From: Asterias amurensis
Lineage: Eukaryota; Echinodermata; Asteroidea; Forcipulatida; Asteriidae
Assembly (NCBI RefSeq): GCF_032118995.1
Contig: NC_092663.1
Span: 3,720,001 to 3,784,000, forward strand
Direction of reading: 5' to 3'
Length of the DNA stretch: 64,000 bases
Of this stretch, positions 39,201 to 54,200 are shown piece by piece (the stretch's first letter is position 1; every line of letters begins with the position of its first letter). The notes beneath the pieces are model-generated. The model did no database searches. It saw only the letters and a program-made list of their open reading frames with translations, and had not been told where the DNA came from. Made by a program: the position numbers and the translations under genes.

Positions 39201-42200
39201 TAGTAATAATGGACAAGATAAAATCAAAATGCAGGTACCTCATCGCACTTAAGATCACATTCCTTTGTGCAGTGGATGGTCATGTTTTCGTAACAGACAC
39301 ACTGTTGGCAATCGCTTTGAGCCCACATCTCCTCAAACTGGAAGTTGAAAAAAAAAAAAATTATTTGTAATTCAAAGTACATTGAGCTTCTAAAGTAGTT
39401 TTACTGAGCTTATACATCAGGGGCCAACTTCATAGAGCTGCTTAAGCAAAAAATTTGCTTAAGCACGAAAATAAGCTTGCTTATTTTACACATGTTACTG
39501 GCAAAAATTTCATGCCACATACATTGCTTGTGACTGGTATTTAGCTATTGTTTACTTAGCATAACAATTGAGTGGAGTCTTAGCTGGTAATCTGATTTTA
39601 CGAAGCAAGTATTTTTAAGCAAAATTTGTGCTTAAGCTGCTCTATGAAGGTGGGCCCAGGTATCACTCTATAAACACACCCTTTTTTGTGTATCCTTTGT
39701 ACATCGAGCCAAGTCAAACTCACAGCCAAACTACAGTTGTGAGACTATTTAATTTGCATGATTAATGCTACCTTTGAAATTTTTAAGTCAATAATAAAGC
39801 TTTAAAACTTAGTTTGCACAACAAATTAAAAAATAAATCTATATACATATTGGGTATCTGTTTTTATCAAGGGAGAAATTTCATGCTAAGCAAATTTTTG
39901 TGCTTAGCAGCTCTATGAAATTCGGGCCAAGGTGAATTGGGTCAATAGAAGGGTACCAACCTCTCTTTTGATTCCAAATATATCTGTGCATGGACACTGG
40001 TGTGAAGGAATGCATTCTTTCTCGCTCATCAGTTTTCCTTCGGGACAGAAGCACCCTTCCTCACAATTTACTTCCTTGGTATCATCACCCAATGTCTCGC
40101 ACATTACGTGGCGTTCACAAGTCTCTCGGTAGACAAATGGAGCAACGCAGGCTGTCAATGACAAAAATAAAATTATTAGACTTGTGCGACAAGGCGAAGG
40201 CAGCTAACAGGGGAAGGGGAAAACATTATCTATTTAAAATATTTTCAAACGTGTCATAAATGGACCAACAAACCTGGAAGGGTTGTGGTTGGAACAATTG
40301 TCGTTGTTTCAATTGCTCTGCATTCACAACACGAGTCTCCGATTGGAAATACGACTTCACCCTGGCAAAAAAAGGAGAAGAAAAATCAATTAAAAAAATT
40401 ACCATACTTATTTAACATAATTATTTTAAAGGCAGTGGACACTATTGGTCATTGTCAAAAACCAACCTTCACAGTTGGTGTATCTCAACATATGCATAAA
40501 ATAACAAACCTGTGAAAATTTGAGCTTAATCGGTTGTCGAAGCTGCGAGATACTAACGAAAGAAAAAAACCCTTGTCACACAAGGTTGTGTGCGTTCAGA
40601 TGCTTGATTTCGAGACCTCAAATTCTAAATCTGAGGTCTCAAAATCAGATTTTCAGAAAATTACTTCTTTCTCGAAAACTACTCCACTTCAGGGGGAGCC
40701 GTTTTTCACAATGTTTTTTACTACCAACCTCTCCCCATTACTCGTTACCAAGTAAGGTTTTATGCTAATAAATATTTTGAGTAATTACCAATAGTGTCCA
40801 CTGCCTTTAAAGACAGTTAATGGACCCGTCTATAAAACACGGATGCACACAAGCATGATGACAAAGCTTTCCGCTTATACAGTACCTTGCATAAGAAATC
40901 CTCTTTGATTGATCCAAGAACACACAAAAGTCCAACATGCTTCTAACCGACAACTTAAGCCTAATTTCTTCAAACGAAAAATGGTAAAGCCTGGACTTCT
41001 CTTTGAAAATCAGCGCCATTGGATGGCATTTAATGTTCGACATGGCGTGCTTTATAATGGACCCTTCCCACGAAATATGCTAATTACAATCACGCATGCG
41101 TACAGACCCTGTTGGTTGGCAAACGCCATAGAGTTGTACACTAAGCAGACGCGCAATCACGTCTGCGTCACGCACCCATTAGCCGTGTACAAAACAGCGC
41201 GATGTTCCCTCAGTTTGCCAACCAAAACGTTAGTGCGCACGCGCTACGTGCAATTTACATATTTCAAGGGTCTATTGCGTACTATTATAAGTAATTGTGT
41301 CTCTTTGAAGTACATGTAAACAATATTGAAGTAACAAAATGTGGTTAACTTACCTCTTCACAGTCCTCTAGTGTTAGTTTGCATTCACTCTTAACACAAA
41401 CTATCTCGTCCAGACAAGTGCACTCTTCACAAGCACCATAGGCAAATACTTCTCCATACTGAAAATTAACATTCAAAAGAAAAAAATTAATATGATAAGT
41501 CACTCAACCTTAAAGGAACATTACAGAATTTACATACATCTTACACGGTCTATGATGATGATAGTAGAAATCATGCCTTGAAATATTTCTGTCTGAAATA
41601 TCATATTTGATGAGAAAAAAAGAAAACTAATTTCCCCTTTGGAGTTTATCGCTCAGTGAGCGCTTTATTAAATTGATATCTAGGATTTGAAACTTTGCAT
41701 GGTGGAAATACGATATAGAAAGGTTTGCGGTAACACCATGTAATGACTTCTCTATGAGTTGGGGTGGTTCTGAAAAGAACCGCTGGTTTCAACTCGACGT
41801 TTCGATCAGTATGCTCTGATCGTCTTCTGGAGAAAGCTGGACTCTAATGCTGCATGCTGCTTAAGTACTGAGGAGGTGGATTGATATCATTCACAATTTG
41901 TAATCAATCTTGTTACCCAGATGGTCGTTCAATCTCAAACTTCTACATGTTTGTCAGTTTATGTATACAGGTGTATGGTGGATTACATAAAGTGCTTACA
42001 CTGCAAACAACTGTTTTGTCAGCAAAAAACAATTCTGTAATGTCCCTCTAAACCCATGTTTGGCTAAGAATATGTAAGTAACTTTTGTCAAAGAAAAGAA
42101 AAACTTTGTTCAGATATCAGTCTTCTATGGTCAGCTAAAAAATAAAAATATTTGAAATGACTGAATTACTGTTTTAAAAAAGGAGAACAAATAGTTGCAA

Positions 42201-45200
42201 TATTGTTATATCTCAGTTGTGAAAAGATATGATATTTCAAATATTTCGTTTAAATTGAACAAACGTAACTCACTCTGTAAGTTTTCCCAGAATACTCGTG
42301 ATAGCAAGTCTTCGGAGTGGTTGTTTCTTCTATGTCAAATACAAAATATTAAATAAAATAAAGGACTATTAGTTATTGATAACAAGAGATAATAAATAAG
42401 GCCATTTATATCAATGAACAGAAATCTAAGATAAAGTATTTGTTTGACCTTCGAGTCAATGACAAAAATGGCACAGTTTAGTTCATTGGAATAGTAAATC
42501 TAATTATAAATCTGATTTTCTGGTTGTTTGTTTTAGGCGTGTTATAACATTACTGTAAAACATAGGATTCGAACTGCCTGTAGCTACCGGGCAATCTCGG
42601 TTGTCTAGTTGGCAAGAAACTAGAATGCTCTAGAATTGCAAGGGTCGTGGGTTCAAATCCCATCTGAGTAATATGGCTTTAATTTTTTTCACAGGACTCG
42701 GGGAAAGTACTGAGTATACAATGTACACTGCTAACACAATTTCTACCAGAATATCATTGTAACAAATTCAGCTGCAAACTAAATACCTAAACAATACAAA
42801 TGATTATTATTTTGGTATTGATCATCACTTAAAAGACAGGTTTCTGAACTTGTTTTTAATTTGATCAGGGCTAGTTTAAAATATGTTCAAGTTGTGCAGA
42901 TATTTGGGCCAATAATAAAAATAGCAGTGTTAGTCTGATTAAACAAGGAAGGTGGCATTTGAAGACTAAAAAGCTTTCGTAGGCCTACTTTATCATTATT
43001 ATGCAATGAAGGGGACAAGCCACGTTTATGTTATATGTATACAATAAAAATAAAGGTGAATGAATAAAATAAGTAGGTGATTTTAGAGCAAAATTTGTTT
43101 AAATAATGCAAATGATTAGCAAAATTTGTTTAAATGATGTTATAAGGTTAACAAGTTAAAACTTGTAGTACAAATTATTTACCTGGCATTGGAGTTGTTT
43201 CATCTGATTTATGAACAAAGAAAGAACATGTGTTAAAAAAAGAATACTAGCATTGTAATTGAACAATTTCCTTTTTGATCTCACCATAAAATCAATTTAA
43301 GGTCAAAACCATAACTTTAAACTTAATATGTATAACAAATCTGATTTGTTTTTTGCAAAATGAATTGATTGAAAAAAAAAACCTTTTCTCCTATGCTATA
43401 AAATATTCTGTGGCAACACACTTAAAGTTCTGATTGTAAATTATATAAAGAGAACATTCATTGTATGCATAAGTCTACTCAGTTTAAATTATAGTTAAAG
43501 CAAGCAATGAAACATACTTTTTGTTTTTGAATGGACAAATTTGTTATAATGGAACAGTAAATGTATTTAAATCAAATTTCATCTTTCCAGTTACTGTCCT
43601 CTACGTTTGTTTTAAGTTTAACGTTTTTCTTGCAAAACTTTGCTTTTTATCATGGTTTGATGTCCTTGTTGTTTGATATGTAAGACCACTTTTGTTCATT
43701 GTCTTTTAACTAGCCTCTTGTATCCTCAATGTACTTAATGTATTGGTCTAACAGTATAATGTGTTAATGTTCCATTGAAGATGTTTGTACTTTGTTTTCA
43801 CTGGTGATGAATAATCGGAGTATTAGAGCTCCACTCAAAAGAAAAAAAGAAAAAATGTATTTTACCTTTGCACACAGCACAGCACTGTCCAGGAAGATAC
43901 ACATAGTCCTCCTACAAATGATTAAGAAAATCCATTCAAATGTTTGTTTTCCAAAGAACTTGAATCGATGAGAATAAACGTGAGGTACATGTACACTATT
44001 ATCAAATATTGACTGGCACTGAGGAAAATACATGTACATGTAGTGCACGCCTATTCCTCAGCGGGACGTCTGAGTTAACAGGGCCCAATTTCATAGAGCT
44101 GCTAAGCACAAAAATTTGCTTAGCATAAAATCTTTTACTTGATAAAAGCAGGATTACAAAACAAATTTCCACATGATTTTCAGGATAAGCAAACAACAGC
44201 TGAATACTAGTAACAAGCAATATGCAACAAATCTTTTTATCAGGGAAGAAATTTCATGCTAAGCAAATTTTTGTGCTTAGCTTTCTATGAAATTGGGCCC
44301 AGAAGAGGGACCTGTTTCCAAAAGCCGAGGGAAATAGGTCCCTCTTCTGGTCACTCACAGGCCTGAAGGGGGAAAGAAATGCACTTTCTACCGAATTATG
44401 CCAGTCAGTATGTGTTTTATAACATACGTGAATCTTAAATGTGAAATAAGATAGGAAAACTTGGAAAAGAAAGGAAGGCATTTAATCTTCTCCGGATTCG
44501 GTTATTTAGTAGCTGTTCATGGTTCTCCTTAAGTTAGGGTGCTAAACAGTCAATTAAAAGACTAGTGCCCGCTCGGGAAATAGTTCCCGCAAAACACGCG
44601 GGCGCAGTCACTAGACTTTATCTTCAAGTACGCGCTAATCCTCCAATCAGATTGGCAGAATGGAGTGGTGATAAAAACCTTTATTGCACGGCTAATATTA
44701 CTACCATGCGTATTGTGTGTTCTATGTTACGCGCCAAGTTTGCTTGAAGATAAATATGTCATCACACGTGCGCTCGTGCAAATACGGAAAATATAGCGCT
44801 TCTGCGTCCCATATCCAATGAGGCGTATAGAGCGTCTGCGTCCCATATCCAACGAGACAAAGGCCTTGTTGGGTATGGGACACAGAAGCGTATTCCACTC
44901 GCGCCTGTGTGATAACTTATAATATTAGTTCATCCCACGTTACCGTGTTTCAGGCAACCAGAATACAGAACAAGCAAGAGATGTGTTACAAGAGACATCA
45001 AATCACATTTTAGTAGCAATAATCTTCTGTTCAACCTCAGAAGCGTCGCAACGATTATGACTTTGTTTGACCATGACCTTAAACCCCAAATTTTTATTTT
45101 TTTTTTCTTTTTTAAATCCAGCCACTATACCAGGTGAAATTACGTCGGGGATTCACTCAACACCATTTCAATGATATCACCAAGGACCACCAGGTTTGTG

Positions 45201-48200
45201 TATTCGACACAAACTGAATTTCTAGTTATCATTTAAATGTTTATGACACTGACCTTCGAGCAGTCTAACACGGTGTCATCACACACTACATCACTGCATT
45301 CAATGTTGTTATTGAAACATGTGCAGACGCTGCACGCTTTCTCTGCATTTTCCCAAGTATCTCCCGGCTGGCGGTGAGAAAAAAAAAATTCAAATAATAA
45401 TTAAGAAACTTGTTTTCTTAGACAAGTTATAACATACACAAGGTAATTTAAATATATGATATTAAATACCCAAAGCCACTGGCCACTAATGGTAATTACT
45501 AAGAATATTTGTTTGCATAAAAACTTACTTGATTACGAGCAATGGAGAGCTGTCGATAGCATCAACTAAACATTCTGAGAATCGGCTTCCTATGAAGTAA
45601 TGTAGTTTTTGAGAAAGGGACAATTTTTCACTTAAATAAAAAGACTTCCGTCTTAAAGCCTTCTGTTATGCATCTGAAAGCACACAAAGTCTGGCAACAA
45701 TTGGGTTTATTTCTTTCACTATTCTCTTGCAACTTCTGTGACCATTTTGCAGATTCTCGATAATAGACTTCAGGCCTGATGTCTTTTAATACTCAAGTGA
45801 AAAATTACCTCTTTCACAAAAACTATGTTACTTCAGAGGGGGGCCATTTCTCACAATGCTTTCAAAACCTCTCCGTTGCTCACCACCAAGTAATTTTTTT
45901 TTTACACTAACAGTAATTTTGAGTAATCACCGATAGTGTATAATGCTTCTTAAACATTATGGCCCTTTAAACCTACCAGGTGGTAGCCGACTTTATCTTT
46001 GCACAAACATTCATTCGGGCGAACGCAGTCCGTTCCATTAAAGACAAGTGGCTCTCTACAAGCGTTGCAGTTCTCTGATCCAGAGAACTTAGTGTTTATG
46101 GTGCAGACATCAAGGTACTGACAGCAAGTTGGTTCTCCAACAACAAATGGATCAACACATTCTTAAGGAAACAAACAAAAACACAAAAACATGTCAACAT
46201 TGTTTTTTGCTTTACTATTTGCAATGAACTTTATAAGCCCAAACATTGCAGAGAAAATGCATACACTCATTTACTTTATTTCATAAATCGGTGTTTGTAA
46301 ATTAAGATATATTAATTCAAAATAAATTAGGTATAGAGAATTATATTTACCAAATGTTGTTGTCATTGTGACAGTAGTTCCTAAACAAAGAAGAAATGTT
46401 AACAAATTAGTTTTAAACATCCTATATTACCAGTGAAATAGGAAAACAGACTGTGAAACAGATTTGTTTTTGCATGAAGTGGCATCCTATATTACCAGTG
46501 AAATAGGAAAACAGACTGTGAAACAGATTTGCTTTTTGCATGAAGTGGCATGGGAAAGTCCATTCAATATGTTTGGGACCATTTAATTAACTGGATAGTT
46601 TATTTTTCAGCCTTTCACCTCTGTAGACCCCAGTTCAGATCCCATCTCAGATCGGACCCTTGCAAGTTGATAGGGTTTTCAGTCCACTTGAATGCTTGGG
46701 TTTTCCCCTTTGGGGTTCACCTCCCACATCTAATACATTTTTCCAGTTTCCTGATCATCTTGTTACTTTCGCTAAATGTGTTGTTTGATGTGTAATCAAA
46801 AATACATGATAAAAAACATTGGTTCTTCCAATGACAAAACTATAGATTTCTCATGGTTAGTGTGGGCCTATTGTTTAGTATACTCCCCAGGGAGCTGAGA
46901 TGGTTTAAGGAATGAACTAAGGCCCACTGACCAGGGGAACTAATTTTGGATGCTCTTTGAGACGCTCTTCGGTGGTTATTAAAATTACAGTTATTATAAT
47001 TTCTTCTATGTGTTAAAGAGGATCGGTGGAACGCAATTATTGATAGAGTCAAGAGTATTACCTTGGGTTGTTGATTGTGTTGTGGTCGGTGGTGATCCTG
47101 TTTTATGGAGAAGAAAAAGAGAAAAATTAGAGTTCTTCTTATAACTCTATTTATAACGCGCCTTTTTCCAAAGGATACAAAGCGCCAAGTATTTATACTG
47201 CAAGGTGAGGGGGACGAAGTTTTTGAAATTAGAAGACATAATCCTTAGCTCACCATGTACATGTAATGGTTTACAGGTGCTACGGCGCATTCAGCATTCA
47301 TGCGCTACACAACACATTGGACCAACAGCTTTACGTCCCATCCAAAGGACGAAGCAATGGTAAGGTGTCTTGCTTAAGGACACAAGTGTCAGGGCTGGGG
47401 ATTCGAACCCACACTCTGCTGATCAGAAACACCAGAGCACCATTCTATTACTGGCCTAGAACTGGCTGACCAATTAATATGTTCAGTAAAAAACCACGTC
47501 TGCAAATGCTCTTGCTCCTCTCTAGTAAACTATTCGTTCATAGTTATTTATTTATTATTTGCTATAACAGTATATTAATATTTCTATACTTACATGCGCA
47601 TTTGCTTTTGTTTCCTTTCTATGTACTGATATGCTCATATTGAATTATTTTCCCAAAAGAGTATGGAACAAACTTCATATTGAATTTAAGTTAATTGAAG
47701 ACACTTGCACGCTTGATGCACCACAGCAATGGACCGTTCCGGCTTTCCACTAAGCTCCGCCCACCGCGCACGTGAGCAAGACACGTGTACAAGCACTTCC
47801 AATGACATTCTGCACGATTCTGCCGCACGTGCCAAATATACGCGCATGCATGACCGAGTTTGTCCGACCACAATCATTGCTGGGATTGGTCAAATGGGTG
47901 AACGCGCACAGTTTGATTGACAGGCCGGATCGGTCCATAGAAGAGAACCAAATTAATGGAATAGCTAAATGGCCAACTTGTTAACAAGGTATGAGGTTGT
48001 GCAACAGAAAAAGAAGATTATATTGAGTCCAATTTCATAAAGCAGAAATAACTGCGAAGCAATATCTATCCTAAGCAAAGAGTGGGTGGGACACCAGTCA
48101 TAACAACATAAACTGTATAGACTTGTGGTTGGATACAAGTTTCTGCTAAATAATTTGTGTCTGTGCTAAGCAAGTTATTTTGCTTACAGGCTTTATGAAA

Positions 48201-51200
48201 TTGGTCCCTGGTGATGATAAAACTGGAAAACACAAATTTTAGAGAGGACAGAGAAGAAGGTACTTTGTAGTTGTTGAATTATAAGAATTCAAAATATAAA
48301 GCTCTAAAATTATGAACATTCGGAAGAGACACAGACAAAAAATTCTTAGCAGAAACTGATTACCAACCTGAAGCCTATACAGTTAACATTGTTATGATTG
48401 GTGTCCCCCTCTCTTTGCTTAGCATAGATATTTGCTTTGCAGTATTTTCTGCTCAACAGCTTCATGTGCCATTTTATATAATTTAATGTTTTTATCCAAC
48501 CTGTCATTGACGCTTACGCTGTAGGATGTGGCTGAAATAAATAAAAAATAAGCAAGGAAGAAGTTAATAAGTTTAATATTTCTACTTACGTGGTGGTCGT
48601 GTTGGTAGTGGAGTTGTTGTTTTGCTTACAGTATCTTCTCCGCCTTCACCTAAAATCATAATTTTATCAAAATACAGTCAATATTTCAATAATCTGATAA
48701 AAAATCATACAACTTTTTAATTGTTAGTTAAAAAGCTGGAAGAAAATAGAATAAAACAGCGTTAGCGTTTGGTATTGTCCAACACAGAGAAATACAGAGA
48801 AAAGTTCTTTCGAAAATAAATCAAAGATACTCACAACTACAACACTTCCTGTCGTCATCCTCATATAAGTTCAATATTTCTGTGAACTAAAAAACAAAAT
48901 AATACGTATACATCTGTTATAAGAAGGGTGAATCCGAGATAATGGCTGTACAGGCACTTATTAAAATCAGAAACAAGTTTAAAGGCAGTGGACACTATTG
49001 GTAAATACTCAAAATAACTATTAGCATAAAACCTTACATGGTAATGAGTAATGTGGAGAGGTTGTTAAAATAAAACATTGTGAGAAACAGCTCCCTCTGA
49101 AGTGACTTAGTTTTCGAGAAAGAAGTAATTTTCCATGAATTTGATTTCAAGACCTCAAGTTTAGAATTTGAGGTCTCAAAATCAAGCATCAGAAAGCATC
49201 TTTCATTATTATCTCCCAACTTAGAAAACCGATTGAGCTCAAATTTTCACAGGTTTGTTATTTTATGCATATGTTGAGATACACCAACTGTGAAGACTAG
49301 TCTTTGACAATTACCAAAAGTGTCCACTGTCTTTAATTGAACTAATGGCTACATGTATACAGTTTCTAAACAGTTTTTCGTAGTTCTTCTGTAAACTTTT
49401 GCTAGAACTAGTTTTCAGCAGGAATAAAATATAACTTATACTTGCAGGTTCAATTTTGTTGGAGTGCCACGGCTCTGAAATAAGCCGATCTGGACTCAAG
49501 GTTTCAAACAGTCATCTCCTTAAGACTCGCAGAGTATTCAGTTTGAAATGTCGAGACCAAACCGGCTCTTTTCAGAGCAAGAACTCCCTCTCTGTACTCG
49601 AATGGTTTGTTATTATCATCCACGCCATGAAAAGCTTCAAACATCACTTATTTATAAGCAATTATCAATTTTATTTCGCTGCATGTTTTTTTTTAAATAA
49701 ATCTTTTAAAACGTACAAATACAAGATATAAACTCACAACTTTAAAACAATCTGTACTAGCTTAGCAAATTCCTAACGTGCTTATTTGTTAGAAATCAGC
49801 TTAATAAAAGTAGGTCCCCTTGTTTTTTTACCTTGCATGTCAGCTGACATTTCTTGTAACAAGTTGTTTTTCCGGCTTCACACTTGCATTCCTCACAAGC
49901 TCCGACACCTGGCCAATTATCACCAGTCTGAAAATATGACGCAGAAAGAGAAGAAAAACAAAATATTTAAAGCAGGGCATACTTTTGGTAATTACTCTAC
50001 AAGTTGATGAGCATTATGCTTACTTGGTTATAAGCACTGAAGACCTGTTGGTAGTATAAAACATTGTGAGAAATGACACGCTTTGAAGTAGTAAAGTTTT
50101 AGAAAAATAGGTAATTTTCACCCCCAAAAATTTTAAATTTGAGAACGGCTTCAGGAATTAAGTCTTTCTCAGCCATCTGAAAGCATACAATTCAAGCAAC
50201 AATGGCGTTTTTTGTCCTTCAGTATTTCCTTGCAACTTCGATGAGCAACTCAGACCAAATTTTCACCAGTGTTATTTTTATGGTATTATGGGCACACCAA
50301 GTGAGGGTACTTGTGTTTGACAAAGTGTCCTTGGCAGCTGACAGGCAGCGCTGGAAGCAAACGGTCACCACTGGAACCACATGCAGAGACCTCAGACGAG
50401 CAGATGAACACAATGCAAAATGCTGTCAGAGGAAACAGATGCCAACTGCTGCTTCAACGTTCATCTGCCAGGGCTACCATCGCGACTGCCACTCCCAGGT
50501 AGGCCTTGCAAGCCACAGCCGCAAGTGCCATCCCTAGCCTAACAATGTCCCCCAGTTACAAGTCCATCGCCTTTCGAGACGGATGGAGGCCTACTACTAC
50601 TACCTTGATAACATTTTATCTACAAGCAAACCCATTTTGTTTGTTTAACTTTTGTTTTGTGATTCTTTCTTTTATGAAGTTTATTATTCAAAATGTTGTA
50701 AACTAAATTATAGAAATGTGAAATGAAAAACTTACAAGATAAACGATGTCATTGTAAATGCAGTTGCAGTGAACTTCGTCCGAGAAGTCTTTGCAGTTAT
50801 ATTCTCCATCGCAGAACTTACTGTCATGTATACACACACTCTTATCCGCACAGCAAGAGAAGTTAGGAGCACACGAGCATTGTTTAGTCTTATGTGCACA
50901 AGGTGTGGTCGTTTCAGCAACAACTATTAGGAAATAATTACAATTTCCAAACAATATGCATTAATATACCCTACAATTAATAGTAGTTTCACCAAAATCA
51001 CTGTTTACTCAATACCTGTTAAATTCAAGCACATTCTGATATTTCCAAATGTTTAACGACTGAAAAAAAGTTGACTGATGTTTCAAAAGATACTAAATAT
51101 CCAAAAATTAAAAGAGGAATAGTTTCCTGTTACAGGCAGTGGACACTATCGGTACTCAAAGTAATTGTTGCATAAAAACTTACTTGGTAGCGAACAAGGG

Positions 51201-54200
51201 AGACCTGTTGATAGTATAAAACATTGTGAGAAACGGCTCCCTCTGAAATAACGTAGTACAAAGTAATTTCTCACTAAAATATTTGAATTGAATTCGAGAC
51301 CTCAGCTATGGTCTCAAATTCAAGCATCTAAAAGCACACAACTTGTGTGCGACAAGGGTGTATCTTGTTCCATTATTCTCGCAACTTCGACGACCAATTG
51401 AGTTCAAATTTTTACAGGTTTTTTTATTTATGCAAATGTTGAGATACACCAACTGAGAAGACTGGTATTTGACAATTACCAATAGTGTCCAGTGCCTTTA
51501 ATATCAATTGTAAATTAAATATATACAAACCTGACTCTGTGCAGTTTCTTCCTGTACATTCTAAGTGACCACCATTACACATACTGCAATATGGAAAAGG
51601 ATTTAACAAAAGAAAAAACAAAACAAAATGAACAAGTATTAGTGAGAGCTGGTGTCACAGGAAAATCGGTCCTGCGGAGATTCCCATATGGGAAATAAAC
51701 GGGTGTGATTTAAAAGAGAACGCTATCCAATGAAGTACAAAAAGAACGCTATCCAATGAAGTACACAGGGTTCCCCATACAGGGTTGCAATACGCGTCAT
51801 CGACCGCCATCTTTGATGTATTAACAAGGAAAAAGTGCACACGTTTATGCACTGCCAGTGACTCTCAGCCAATGGTAGCACTTCACGTATGCACAACTCA
51901 TCAAATATGGCAGCCTACATATGACGCCGACTGCAATCCATCTATTGGGGGAAGGAATCTCCAGGGGACAGATCTCCTGCCACAAGGCAATTAATGTAAC
52001 TGCAGATTTATTTTTTTGTTTAGAAAGCCTTAGATCAAAGAAGTTTTTGAACTTGTTAATATGTTCACTCAGCCTGTCTGTAGCATATGTTTTCATTTTT
52101 GAGTCTATGCAAATCTTACTGTATCACCTTCACCCAGACCAACAAAGGGCGATAGTTCTTGCTTGATAGTTATTAAAACTATTGAACCGTGTGCTCGAGG
52201 ATCCTCATTCTCATAATTTTGGTTTTACCCTTACACCGATGTGTGTTAATAGCACTGTGTAGGCCTGTACTTTCCACCAAGAACTGTGAATAAACAAATC
52301 ACCGGCATATCTCTACCGGGCAATCTCGGTGGTCTAGTTGGGAAGACACTGCTCTAGAAAAGGTTAGTGGTTCGAATTTTACCTGAACTATAATTATCAT
52401 TCTTTCTTTATCCCGATGCAAGTTTAACATAGAATAGTAATCTCATTCTCAATCATTCATTAAGGCAACATGCCAATACTTACCACTGCATGCAGTCTTC
52501 AACAACAAGTGCGCCGTGTCTGATCTCCTCTTGCCCATTGTTGATGAAACACGGACAAAGCTTTCTCTCGATACACTCGTCCCGGAACAGAACTGTTCCT
52601 TCTGGGCAATGGCATCCCTCCACACACCTTTCTTCGCATCCGTAGTTCTGGTCAGCATGTGAAGGGTAACATTTGTCGGGGCAAATCTTCCCACATGCCT
52701 GGTATACCCTTCCGCTCTCGCATTGCAACGCTGAAAATGCATCAAGGATAACAAATTTAATATTAAGATCTTTGTTTTGAACTGCAAAGTGTTATATTCC
52801 AGTTACATGTATTACTAACATGTTGATTGTCTTTAAGACTTTTTACTCCTGTTCTTGTAATCCACTTTCGTATTTCTTTATTTGTTCATACAATACCCGC
52901 TTAGTTTCGACTAGTGCCTTTTTTTGAGCATGTCAACAAGATTAGGGCGCTATAAGTTTTGGTATGGTTTTATTATTTGATAGGTGATATTTCTGGATAA
53001 AATGATGGTGATAATCTTTTTTTAAGCTGATATCGTTGATGTAAAAAGTATTGCCACCTTTTCACTTACCCTGTCCCTGTCCTATTTAGTATCATTAGTG
53101 TTTTCTTGTAAATGTTCATTTTGAATGATACTTGTAATATTTTTGTGAAATGTAAATAAATGTTGTTGAATGTTGTTGTTGAATTTCAAAGAAATCCAAA
53201 ACTAAATTGATGAAACAGAAGACGCTGAAAAAAGAATGAAAACTTACGACAGTATCCCTCTGCCCTCCACGCGATTGCAACGTTGTTTTCATTGCAAGCG
53301 GTTGCGTATGCTGTGACGGCAGTGCACATGCACTCACAGTCGGCCCCTCTGTCGCAGAAACAGGTGTCTGAGACACACGCTTGGAAGAAAGGTTCAGAGT
53401 CAACCTGGAAAAAAAATCATTATCATTTAAATCTCCAAAACAAACAAAAAATTTAAAACTACCCTTAGTATATTACTTGTGTTTTTTTACCCATAAACTG
53501 ATGTGTGTTACTTTCCCCCCGAGTCCTGTGAAAAAATATCACAGGCATATTACTTGGGCGCTATTTGAACCAAAGACCCTTAGCACGTAACCAATATTGA
53601 GAAAAAAACTTAAATTTTGGGCAAGTAATTGAGTTTAATTGAGAACAATGTCTAACTGTGAGATAGGTGGCACTACTGCACTGATGTACATTATCTATCA
53701 AAATCCATCCCCCAATTCAAATTTGGCCCATTCTCCCCCAAAAACAATTCAGATGGTTACCATCTTGTATTCAACCCCAAAGTATTTGTACTGAAAAATA
53801 GGCTAAATTTCAAAGCGTTGCGTATAAAAACTTACAAGGTTATGACATGAAGCAAAGACGGACTTCTTGATTATGCTGCAAACAGACTCAGCCCAAGCTC
53901 TTCGATGAGGCTCTGATTTGCACGGCAAGGTCAGTTCTGTAGAATCTGGGCAGTTTTCTGAGGTTCTCCAACTTCTACCAAAGAGTTGTGGTGAAGATTC
54001 CATTGCACCGGATCTTGTGTAGAAATCATCAGATGAGTCACCGTTGAAGTTACCGCAAAGACCACACACTTGTCCAGCGTGCGATGGATCTAGGGTCACT
54101 AGTACACTTGTGCCGTAGTCCCATTTCAACAGGATTCCTGAAAGTGAAAAATGTCACTCAAAACCATCAGTATTTTGGCATTGTATTTTGTAATTTTTCA

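Noticed and set aside
42585-42680. Functional tRNA gene
   Set aside because: tRNA-like boxes are present but the arms do not pair well and the sequence is followed by a shared repeat body, so it is a tRNA-derived SINE-like element.
53116-53403. 95-residue minus frame rich in Thr/Ser over the C8 exon
   Set aside because: Wrong frame: the in-phase frame gives the Cys pattern of C8 and joins both neighbours.
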